Shown here: positions 12,198 through 22,700 of the stretch, in pieces
How positions within the stretch are numbered: the first letter of the stretch is position 1
Layout of the letters: every line of letters starts with the position of its first letter
Assembly: GCA_964019695.1 (NCBI GenBank)
Contig: OZ026530.1
Coordinates: 36,628,835-36,692,834 of the forward strand
Direction: 5' to 3'
DNA: 64,000 nucleotides
Origin: Loripinus fragilis
Taxonomy: Eukaryota; Mollusca; Bivalvia; Lucinida; Lucinidae
Position numbers and translations under genes: made by a program
The notes under the pieces: model-generated
Database searches by the model: none
Told to the model about the DNA's origin: nothing
What the model saw: only the letters and a program-made list of their open reading frames with translations

Positions 12198-12845
12198 GGC
12201 ATCACGGGACGGTTCTTTTAAGGACCTTTTGGCCCGCGGCCGCATACTTTTTTTAAAACTTAATAACTTTTCAACAAATAGGCACATCAACTCACTTCCT
12301 ACCTTGCCCTTCTCCCCACAGGAGTCAAAACCTGGCAAATGAAAAATAAAGCCCCTATGGCCGAAAACTAGGTACCAGTGGAATATTTGTTATATCCCCA
12401 TCAACACTTTTTCGATAGTGAAAATACACTGACCCCAACACAACTTATATGGAAAACGAAAGTTACCTGCACATCACCAGCCCTATCACTCACTTTCAGT
12501 CTGTAGATCAATATTACACAATATTCAAAATCAAGAGGCGACCCTTTGATAACCAATTAGATTTTTGGCAAAATCTCTCCCAAAAAAGGACACTTTTGGT
12601 GCTCATTATTAACAACTGACAGCTGCAACCGATGCAATGTTCCCCACCACAAGCAGGGATGTATGATATGAAATTTTAGTTTCGTATTTCACTCAAACTT
12701 GTAGAAATACCCATTCTACAATGCTTTTTAGCCAAGATATCCTCATAAATCAACATTTTAAATTCAAAATATGCTATTTTGGACCCCTATACTAGAATAT
12801 ATTAAAATTCGTCCATCCCCAATTTCGAAACTATCCCCTGATGCC
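12198..12845. mobile_element. GGCATCA-end element, long copy (648 bp)
   Basis: Starts GGCATCACGGGACGGTTCTT and ends TATCCCCTGATGCC, an inverted GGCATCA(C/G)GGGA terminus. The flanks are CTAA and TTAA, close to a piggyBac-type TTAA target. Its first ~215 bp and last ~130 bp are almost identical to the copy at 14881-15223, in the same orientation. No transposase frame is present. Confidence 0.7.
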
Positions 12846-13429
12846 TTAATTTTTTGAAGTTCATTTTGAAGCTTGAAAAAAGTTACCCTACCAGGTAATA
12901 TGGTCCATTTTGACTAGCAATCAATGAATTAAATTTGAAAAAAACTCATATTTGCTTTTTCATATGAAATTTAGAATATGTCTGAAAATCCGAAGCCCAC
13001 CTGTTAGAAAGGGCTAAAATGTTGTAGAGCAGGCATAGCTTAAGTTACTGATATTTAGTGTCCTTTGCAGCTCTGCAATGATTATCTTTAAGCTGTCAAA
13101 GGGAAACATTCATTGTGTCATCCTAAGCCTTATAAGTATGACACATGGACTACCAAACATGTAAAAAGGGCCCTTACAAAGCATGTGACCCCATTTTATG
13201 TAGAAAACAGAGGTAAATACAATTATCTCCCCTTTGCATCTGATCAGGGTCTAAACTGTTCATTCTAATCTGTGTAGATCATCAAGCAATTGATGTTGTT
13301 GTTGTATGGGTTAACCTAAATGCCCAATTATAGAGATAATAGCAGCTAATTAATGCAAAAATACCAAGAATGTACCCTACTTGGATGCACACCAGATACT
13401 ATCAGCAGTATTCTAACATTTCCAAATAT

Positions 13430-13565
13430 TGTAAAAGTAAGTAATGGTGCAAAGATCAGGAATCGATACAATCAAGTACCACACCTGACCCAGGATACCA
13501 ATGGGAAAGTGACAAACTCACAGAAGACACCACAAACGAGAGCCAAGAGGTCAGCCCTTTCCATC
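13430..13565 (+). repeat. Repeated coding-like fragment, likely retroelement-derived
   Basis: The frame reads KVSNGAKIRNRYNQVPH and continues to TQDTNGKVTNSQ before drifting. The part at about 13500-13565 (CACCACAAACGAGAGCCAAG) recurs on the minus strand at 27318-27400, next to a reverse transcriptase fragment. The 95-codon open frame covering it (13353-13640) is therefore probably a mobile-element relic and not a host exon. Confidence 0.5.
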
Positions 13566-13979
13566 CAAAATCTCTCAAAGAGTGGGTGCATTGAAGCAAA
13601 TTCATTTTTAAATAGTCAACATTTTGTGAATTTATATTGAATAAAAGAACTCGGCAATGGCTGCTTCAAAGAAAATTCCCCGGTGAAATATGACGAAAAG
13701 AGCTTCTAAGCTTTAGCACGGACATTTCCCATTATATTGAAAGAGTTCGAACAAAGATGAAGATTCAAATTCTAAAAATGGACTCACAGTTAATATCAGG
13801 ATTTCTTACTTTCATTCCGAATGACCCCTCACTGTTTAGTGCTGGCTGCAGGGCTGGTAACACAGGTGTCAAAGTGATTCCCTATAACTTCCGTCAGACA
13901 GTCAGTCAGTCAGACCTGGAATAAACAAGAAACATAAAGTAAAAGTTATTAGCAACTTAGAAGAATTTGGCAACAACAG

Positions 13980-14020
13980 CAACAACCACAGCAGCAGCAG
14001 CAGCAGCAGCAACAAAAATC
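13980..14020 (+). repeat. CAG/CAA microsatellite
   Basis: A run of CAGCAACAACCACAGCAGC followed by further AGC units. It is not inside a supported exon. Confidence 0.85.
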
Positions 14021-14880
14021 AAACAGTAAATAAACCTGCTGTTCCTAGATCTGCATGTGCAAGAACAAATACAGTTTAACAAAGGGAACCTACTGTGATG
14101 ACCGAAGCATTCCATGTTTACAATTCATTCTCTTATTATCAATAACAAGTGGACCATGCAAATAAGCTACATTGACACACTGCTCAGTTTGTATAAAAGA
14201 GGCCATTTCATGTTCTTCTGACACCACAATTGTGCATTTATTTGCCATGGACAAATGCAACAAGATGCACATTTCGAGAAAAGTGTTTAACCCGAAACTG
14301 AAACTGGAGTTCATCACAGCCATAGGAATCTGTCCGTCCCTACCCGATGAAACAAGTACATTGTGTACTTTTAAGCCTGCGGTACTTTCGAAACTGCCTT
14401 GCTATTCTAAAGTGTTTGTTTTCAGAGCAATTACCAAGATTTTCATAAAATGCTCTAGCCAATGTGGTTGGCTGGTAGACCAATTGTATGAGCACTTAAA
14501 AGCATGCACTTCTTGTGCCATCATCATAGGCAAAGCCATGTCATATCAATTAAAGAACTAATCAAAAGGTGTCTCTGGGTGATGATTATCCTAAATACAG
14601 ATTATTTAGGAACTACTCATTGCAAAACAAAGCATTTTCTGGCATTTTTACTGATCCTCTGAGAATTTAAAAACATATAAAGTGGCATAGTGCTCGAGAA
14701 CAGCCTCAGATTAAGAATCTCAAGATAAGTACGGTGGCAACTTATTTCAGCTTTTTCAACAAATACTGTGTGCACTACATGAAAATGCACACTGCACTTG
14801 TAGTCGGATATAGATGATGCATCAAAAAGATAAAAAATATCTTTGAAAAAAGAAGAATGAAAATTTAGTCGTTTCCTTAA

Positions 14881-15223
14881 GGCATCACGGGACGGTTCTT
14901 TTAAGGACCTTTTGGCCCGCGGCCGCATACTTCTTTTAAAACTTAATAACTTTTCAACAAATAGGCACATCAACTCACTTCCTACCTTGCCCTTCTCCCC
15001 ACAGGAGTCAAAACCTGGCAAATGAAAAATAAAGCCCCTATGGCCGAAAACTAGGTACCAGTGGAATATTTGTTATATCCCCATCAACACCCTCTACAAT
15101 GCTTTTTAGCCAAGATATCCTCATAAATCAACATTTTAAATTCAAAATATGCTATTTTGGACCCCTATACTAGAATATATTAAAATTTGTCCATCCCCAA
15201 TTTCGAAACTATCCCCTGATGCC
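14881..15223. mobile_element. GGCATCA-end element, internally deleted copy (343 bp)
   Basis: It matches 12198-12410 and then 12716-12845 of the long copy almost base for base. About 305 bp present in the long copy are missing between CCCCATCAACAC and CTACAATGCT. The left flank is TTAA. This is the classic relation between a longer element and a deletion derivative. Confidence 0.75.
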
Positions 15224-16800
15224 CAAGGGAAGTAATGATCGCTATACTGTTGGGGAGCTTTTTCAGTACCGGTTTTTACCAATATTATTCAAGACACGGT
15301 GCGCAAGTTAAAAAAAGAAAAACACTCAAAACGAAAGTTGCAAATACTAAATGCAGACTTTTCGCCACAATTTTAATGCATCCTGCGGGACTCTCATGGT
15401 TTAAAATCATGCGTCCTTTGTGAGAAGCATGCGTCTGAGACCCAGGACGCGCAGGTAAAAAAATCACTGCATATTGTCGAAATTTATGAAACAGACTATA
15501 ATCGTGTAACGCATTTGATACGGGAAACCATAATGGCTTGATTTAAAAAATACAAAGATTTGCTTTATATAATGCTGTTAAAGTCATTTAGGAATTAGTG
15601 AGTTATCTTATATTGCACTTATCTACTATGTGCAATTAAGCAAGGCATGCAAAGAATGGTTGTAAAGCAAATTAGAAATGCTGTACAGCGGGAGTTGACC
15701 TATATTCAAGATCAATGTTCATTGTTGGGACTAGTGCACAGACTGGTTCTCGGTCATTTACATGGAAATTTTCAAGTTAAATTGCATCTATAATAAGATC
15801 GCGTGGTCAGTCTGAGTATTAACCAATGAGGGCATTGTTTTCTAGCTGGTGTGATGAATATTACAATTTAAGAATACTTCTGATTGGCGAAAATTTACAT
15901 AAAATTTAGGTTCAAAATGATAATAGAGCGTCGGCGAAGCCGCCGCAAAAACGGTAAATGTCTCCAAAACATTACATCTCTATCCTAATGGTGTATCTAT
16001 GCAAATTTGGTCAAAATATATCGACTAGGTGTTCAGACAAAATGCGGATAAGTTTCTTTTTACCGTGGGTGGGGTATTTTGGTATCGTTTTTGGTATTGA
16101 AAAGTCTTCACATATATACATATAAATGTTCCAAGTATTTGGAGTACATATAATTTCATTTGGAAGTTCAGAGTGAGGTATTTTAATCAACAGTGTTTGG
16201 TTCGTAAGGTTTTAACATGCTTAGAAATAAGAAAAGCCTGCTAAGATCATTAATTTTTAGTTCGGGGGTAGGGATAATTATTTGGTAATATCTCACTAAT
16301 TAGACGGTGAATTATTTTTAAATTTTGTCAAAACGCATCTTATATAATGATCACTTTCCTTAAAAAAAGACTAGAAAAATTTATTTTTTTAAAGTATGTT
16401 TAAATATTGAATTATCAGTCAGTAATTGCCGAAAATTAATGCATAAATATCGGTGAACGCTGGTTTAAAAGCGTGATATGAAGAAAAATACTTCTATAGC
16501 TGCAAAAGAATGGTTTGAGAAAAAGTTCTTAATTATTTATGGCTTCGCATGCTTGTTTGAAATAATGATTTTCAAATATAAAATTGAGTTACAGAATATT
16601 TTACTTGTCTTAATGAATTTACAAAAAGCTGCGTAAAAAAGCCAACATAGGCCATATAATGAAGAGCTGTAACTTTTTAACTGGACGGTAAATTTTCTTT
16701 ATTTTGCGTTATTTTGCTTATAATATGATGTACTACAGAATATCAAAAAATGAAAAAAATCTATTTTTTGGGAAAAAAATCGCCCAGGTGTGGGCAGTGA
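15224..16800. other. No feature recognised
   Basis: AT-rich sequence without a supported exon or clear repeat. Short frames on both strands lack domains and splice support. Confidence 0.4.
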
Positions 16801-16908
16801 CCTTAAGCGACAAGCCAAGGCTCTGATCAGACTGCGCGTACGCGCAGGCTTGTCTGAGCCTTTGGTGGTCGCAAATATCACATTATTGGAAATCTCCTGT
16901 CACGGCTT
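16800..16908. mobile_element. MITE family A, truncated right half
   Basis: Contains GGCTCTGATCAGACTGCGCG, a CGCGCAGGCTTGTCTGAGCC block and the inverted end GGAAATCTCCTGTCACGGCT. The left half is absent. Confidence 0.7.
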
Positions 16909-17269
16909 ATTTTATTTCAGACCACAACGTTTGAGCAACAGTAACTCTGATGGAAACAGCTGCTTGTTTGTATGGATTTTGTATTCTTTGCTGTGTTCCA
17001 TTCAGGTATTTTAGTTAAGATTGCGTTACAAAATCATTTTCTGATTTCCCAAACAAACCGTATGTTGTAGGTACTCAAAAGAACCGTTTCATTGATGGCT
17101 AAAAAAACAAAACTACAATTGTTGTAGGCTAAACAAATGTGTTTATCTAACTAAACCTCTGCCATTTTTTTGACTAGTTGTGTGGGAGAGGGGGGACAGT
17201 TCAGTAAGAAGTATGTACAGTGGTATTGGATCTTAACTCAATGATGCCATCACCATGTTCGATATAATT

Positions 17270-17680
17270 AAGAAATGAATTCATTTTTTGAAATTTTCAT
17301 GGAATCATGAATACTTCGGGTCTCTTGCTAAGTAAGTGAAGCCCTTCCAAAACTTGCATATATTGCTTATAATTACATTTTATTATAAATAACTAAGATA
17401 CAAAAATAATTTTCATTTAAGAATTAAAACAGTTTTGTATTTAAAAAATAATCGTATTAACGGTTTAGTCAGATTGTAAAATGGAAAAGCGGAACAGCCA
17501 GCTTGAACGCGGACAGCCAATGGAGTAAACGCGAGGCTCGTTTTGCACGTGCGACCCAGTTGTGGCTCCCTGTCAATCACAACACCAGTATTACTTCTGG
17601 CGAATGAGTTCGATGTTCGAAGCGTATTGCACGGGCAAGTGAGCTTGGTAGCTGTCAATCAAATTTGTGTAATTCATGAG
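17270..17680 (-). repeat. Dispersed repeat, inverted copy of 34800-35300
   Basis: The block CGGAACAGCCAGCTTGAACG at 17490, a CTCCCTGTCAATCACAAC block and GTGAGCTTGGTAGCTGTCAA match, on the other strand, the sequence at 34835-35045. The end GAATACTTCGGGTCTCTTGC at 17308 matches the hairpin at 35140-35290. The frames across this region are translations of the repeat. Confidence 0.7.
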
Positions 17681-18127
17681 ACTATGAACGGTTGCAAAAA
17701 TCTAAAGAGCTTCGAAAATGTAAATATATACGAATATACGATTGAGGCCAATATCATTTTAAGAACAAGTTTGGGTATTCCCATGCGCACCATTTCTGCG
17801 CCGAGAGACGGGGAAAGTTGTCTGGGTCCCGTCTTTTCGACCATTTACAAATTCGGATCAATACAGTTTTCAGATACACTTATGTCAAATGGATATTTCC
17901 GCATTTTCTGGACAAAATAAAGTAATTTTAATGTGTCTGAAATATCTATTGACTCGTTATTATAGATGATCATCTCAGTACCAAATACTGATACATTTGT
18001 AAATAGATCTGGCGAAATCAAACAATACACAAAATTTCCAAGTTTACACCGTGTATGTGAATACGAATATGGCCGGTACTCGGATTGTGTGTCCAATATA
18101 TACGGTTAATTTGGGCGGCGCACGATC

Positions 18128-18205
18128 TGACCTCGTGGCCTAGTTGCTAGCGCGACGGACTTTGGAACCTGCGGACCAGAGTCGATTCCCGGGTGGGCAC
18201 CTATT
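18128..18205 (+). repeat. tRNA-like sequence, probably a SINE head
   Basis: A possible internal RNA polymerase III promoter is visible. The A box resembles TGGCCTAGTTGCTAGCGCG. The B box resembles GAGTCGATTCCC, with one base missing from the GGTTCGATTCC consensus. The anticodon arm pairs poorly, so a working tRNA is unlikely. It is followed by a T-rich stretch. Confidence 0.45.
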
Positions 18206-19300
18206 ATACATTATTTTTTTCTTCTTCTTTTTTTCAGCTTAATAATTCTGAAATACTTCCTACACGTAATATGAATTGATATAAATGACAAAAAGTACAC
18301 CCCATAACGTTTTATATTGAAATATCCTCAAAATCTGTGGGGGTTGGGGTAAAGTTTGCTCTCCTGAAAGAAAATTAGTCTGGTGACCCCCCATTTTTTA
18401 TTCTTTTTTTTCTAAAACTTAAGGTAAAATAATAGTCTATGAAATAAAAACTAAACTTTAAGATTTTCATTGTCAGATTTATTAATATACAATTTACTCT
18501 AAAAATCGTATTCCTATTTCGGGGGAATTACCAAAATATATCATCCAGTATCTAGTCAAGGCTTGGGAAAACATATATATTTTCACATTTTCTAAAAAGC
18601 TTGATGTCGTGAGTAATAATTAAAATTAAAATAAAGAAGCTGGATGGCGATTACAAATATTTTAGCTTAATATTAAGGACTTGCCAATTGGTTGTATCAG
18701 AAAATTTGTAAAATTCTGAAAACTTCCATGTGAGATTATGAAATATTAAGCCTGGTGACATATCCTTTTTATTTCATAAAAACAGTCCATACAAAAACAA
18801 ACTGTATGCAAAGTATTAAAATATTTCAACGTGGGAAGTATTACCCGCAGTTGCCTTTAATAACATTATAGCAGTCATTTTGCCACAATCAAAAGATCGA
18901 CGTTATCCAACGCGATGTATACACTATGACATAAGAGTCGTTTTCGCATGAATTATGTGTCACAGCTGTTAGAAGAGGCGAAGCATTAGCCATGACGTTA
19001 AGAAGGAGCCCTTTGATAATTTAATCCTAGCGGAAAAAATCGGCTCAGTTCGAAAATGAAGCCTCGGATGTCTGTAAGGCGTAGTACTATGTATGAAAAA
19101 GCTGCATTTTATTAGCCGGAACTGGCTTTGGGGAAAATAGAACTGTAGCAAGTGGGTTCAGTCCTATTACAATCCTTTATTCTGTTTACCCGAGACGTTT
19201 TACCAACAAAATGAATTAAGTTGATAGCAATTTTTTATTGAAAACATATAATCTTCATTTAACCGTTTGTTGCGCTTCGATCACACTTGTTATTGTGCTG
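18206..19300. other. No feature recognised
   Basis: AT-rich sequence between the tRNA-like segment and the region just upstream of the glycosyltransferase gene. No exon or structured repeat seen. Confidence 0.4.
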
Positions 19301-19312
19301 GCATGGTTGCTG

Positions 19313-19350
19313 TGACGTTAGCGTCACGTTATGTAACGTCAGCGTCACGT
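19313..19350. promoter_or_regulatory. Paired CRE-like motifs upstream of the first coding exon
   Basis: TGACGTTA (19313-19320) and TAACGTCA (19334-19341) form an inverted pair, with GCGTCACG repeated at 19321 and 19343. TGACGTMA-type sites bind CREB/ATF proteins in animals. They lie about 150 bp upstream of the start codon of the glycosyltransferase gene. No TATA box is evident. The regulatory role is inferred from motif and position only. Confidence 0.35.
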
Positions 19351-19491
19351 TATCAAAATAAACCCTCGATGTACATCCGAGGTCTGGCTCCACGGAATTG
19401 GCCGAGGCAGTTCCGATTGGATTTATCCCAGTGCACTTATTTTAAAGAATAAGTAAACAGCTGCCATTAGCAGCATCATTGAGATGAAGCA

Positions 19492-19708
19492 ATGTTTTAT
19501 ACTCAAAAGGGAAAGAAAGTTTTAGTTTTAGTTTTCTCAATAATTATTACATTACTTGTTATGACATTTAAAAGTGTCGATTTCGTCTGTTCGCCATGGG
19601 AAGAGTTAACAATGCCGAGTACATTGGAGCCAGAGGATGACTATCTATTTTGTAACACGGGAAATAATCTCACGTCACATTGTATGCTAAATATTTCCGA
19701 ACAATTAC
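19492..19708 (+). CDS. bre-4-like: Exon 1: cytoplasmic tail, signal anchor and stem
   Basis: Encodes residues 1-72 plus one base of codon 73. Short basic N-terminus (QKGKK), then a hydrophobic segment [17 protein letters not shown], then a luminal stem with NLT and NIS sequons. The donor is GTAAGT at 19709. The start ATG has G at -3 and an in-frame TGA four codons upstream (19480-19482). An out-of-frame ATG at 19484 opens a 13-codon overlapping upstream frame that may reduce translation. Exon 1 is assigned to this gene because its phase (1) and the completed Arg73 codon fit exon 2, and because a type II anchor is expected here. The link is inferred, not seen in a transcript. Confidence 0.75.
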
Positions 19709-22700
19709 GTAAGTTAACTTTTTATGACATTAAAATCAGTCTGTGGTACTACTGTCCTGCCAGCCAAGAGTGTCAGCGATGTCATGTTTTGTTTACAAAG
19801 TTATCAGGGACTTAGCATCGATAGATCACTTGTGTATTAATCCTATCCTCAGGATAGGATTAGTACACAGGTGATCTATCTATTCGCGTCTGCTCAAGCG
19901 AAGTGTACACGTTAGTGTTTTATTAATGCAATTCTAAAGAAAGTATTACGTCACTGTCATTCTTGGCTGGCACGGCAGTAGCAAGATAAGCCATCACAAA
20001 ACAATGTCAATCCATAGAAGTATTTCCAATACATTGAATAGTAGTATTTACAAAGCACAACATTATTTTATCTCACCTGAGCCGTGGGCTCACAATATGA
20101 GCTTATCGGATGGGACGAAACTCGGTGTCCGTCAGAGTGTACGTCCACACTTACAAACATGACTATGCTTTGAAAAAGTAAAATTTTGATCAAATAACCC
20201 CCCCTCTCGAGGGCCGGCTTGGGAGGGGTAGGAAGGATGAGACGAAGGGGTCTTTGGGCAAAATAGTTGATATCATATCATGACAATTTTTGAAAGAGTT
20301 GAATTTTGACCAACTGACCCCACCACCAGGGCCAGTGGAGGAGGAAGTGGGCTGCTGGCAAAATAATTACTATCATGTTGCTGCTAACCTGATTCCCTTT
20401 TAATTGATATGCATTATGACAATGTTCTGAATAAATGAATTTTGACCTTTTGACCTTCTGGCAAAAAAGATGATACCATATTGCTGCATTTGTAATTACA
20501 TTTGATTTGATATACAGCATGATAATGTTTTAAAAGAGTTGAATTTCGACCAATTAACCCCCACACCTAGGGCTGGGGGGAGGGGCGGCTGGGGGCCAAA
20601 TATTTGATTACATGCTGTTGCATACCTGATTCACTTTAATTTGATATGTAACATGAATATGTTCCGAAAAGGTGAAGTTTGACCTTTTGAACCTTCACCC
20701 TGGCGGGTTTGGGGGATGTAGGCGTTGGTGGGCAAAATACGTTTTTTGCCTCCATGTTACTGCATTTGGCATTCTATGTAATTTGATATACATCGTGACC
20801 ACCTGCATTTTTGCTTCGAATCCTTCATTATTGTAAGTAAAGAGGGTACTATAACATCTCGAATGGGTTCTAAGTAGGGCCATCCCACTATGGGTTGCAC
20901 AGTTAGCTGCCCTTTAACGTCTATAAAATCCTCATAGACTTGTAATGGGAGAAATGTTCTGACCAACATAACCGTAAAGTAAAAAGTAACAGACTGGTGT
21001 CAGACGTCCCTATCAAAACACACTAATGCCAATCACAAGTGTCAACAGTACACATGCGTTACACTATACATTGTGCATCTACACAGGTGACTGGTGTCAA
21101 AGGTTCCAATCAAAACATACTTATGTCAATCACAAGTGCCAACAGTGAATCTGCGTTGAACTATACTTTGTTAATCTCTATAGGTGACTGGTGTCAGACG
21201 TCTCTATCAAAACACACTATTGTCAACACACTTAATAGCATGTCAATCACAAGTGTCAACAGTACACATGCGTTGAACTATACATTGGGATTCTCTACAG
21301 GTGACTGGTGTCAGACGTCCCTATCAAAACACACTAATGTCACTCACAAGTGTCAACAGTACACCAGCGTTGACCTGAACATTGTGCATCTATACAAGTG
21401 ACTGGTGTCAGAGGTCGATATCAAAACACACTAATGTCAATCACAAGTGACAACAGTACACAAGCGTTGACCTTTACATTGGCAATCTCTACAGGTGTTT
21501 GGATGTCGCTATCAAAACACACGTATGTCAATCACAAGTTTCAACAGTACACCTGCGTTGAACCATACATTGTGCATCTATACTGGTCACAGGTGTCAGA
21601 GGTCCCTATCAAACACACTTATGTCAATCACAAGTGAAAACAGTACACATGCGTTGACCTATACATTGGTAATCTATACAGGTGACTGGTGTCAGAGGTC
21701 GCTATCAAAACACTCCTCGGTCAATCACAGGTGACAACAGTACACATGCATTGACCTATACATAGGTAATCTCTACAGGTGACTGGTGTCAGAAGTCACT
21801 ATCAAAACACACTTATGTCACTATCACAAGTGTCAACAGTACACCTGCGCTGAACTATACATTGGAATTCTCTACAGGTGACTGGTGTCAGACGTCCATA
21901 TCAAAACACACTAATGTCAATCACAAGTGTCAACAGTACACATGCGTTGAACTGTACATTGTGCATCTATACAGGTGACTGGTGTCAGAGGTCGCTATCA
22001 AAACATACTTATGTCAACCCGTACACACGCGTTGACCTATACATTGGTAATCTATACAGATGACTGGTGTCAGAGGTCACTATCAAAACACTCCTAAGTC
22101 AATCACAAGTGTCAACAGTACACATGCGTTGACCTATACATTGGTAACCTCTACAGGTTACTGGTGTCAGAAGTCGCTATCAAAACACACTTATTTTAAT
22201 CACAAGTGTCAACAATACACATGCGTTGACCTATACATTGTGCATCTATACAGGTGACTGGTGTCAGAGGTCGCTATCAAAACACATTCATGTCTATCAC
22301 AAGTGTCAACAGTACAATGCGTTGACCTATACATTGGTAATCTCTACAGGTGACTGGTGTCAGAGGTCCCTATCAAAACACACTAATGTCAATCACAAGT
22401 GTCAACAGTACACATGCGTTGACCTATACATTGTGCACTTATACAGGTGACTGGTGTCAGAGGTCACTATCAAAACAAACTTATGTCAATCACAAGTGTC
22501 AACAGTACACATGCATTGACCTATACATTGTGCATCTATACAGGTGACTGGTGTCAGAGGTCGCTATCAAAACAAACTTATGTCAATCACAAGTGTCAAC
22601 AGTACATGCGTTGACCAATACAATGTGCATCTATATAGGTGTCTGGTGTCAGACGTCCCTATCAAAACACACTAATGTCAATCACAAGTGTCAACAGTAC

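Noticed and set aside
14172..14561. 129-codon + frame and the overlapping 77-codon minus frame at 14090-14323
   Set aside because: No recognised domain, no convincing splice sites in phase, and the surrounding DNA is non-coding. An unrecognised exon cannot be fully excluded.
17543..17920. 125-codon frame
   Set aside because: Its first third is the dispersed repeat shared with 34835-35045 and the rest has no domain.
18128..18205. Functional tRNA gene
   Set aside because: The anticodon stem does not pair and the B box lacks a base. A SINE head or tRNA relic fits better.
19267..19452. 61-codon frame upstream of the enzyme start as an upstream exon
   Set aside because: It has no domain, and an in-frame stop precedes the enzyme ATG. 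It overlaps the CRE-like motifs.
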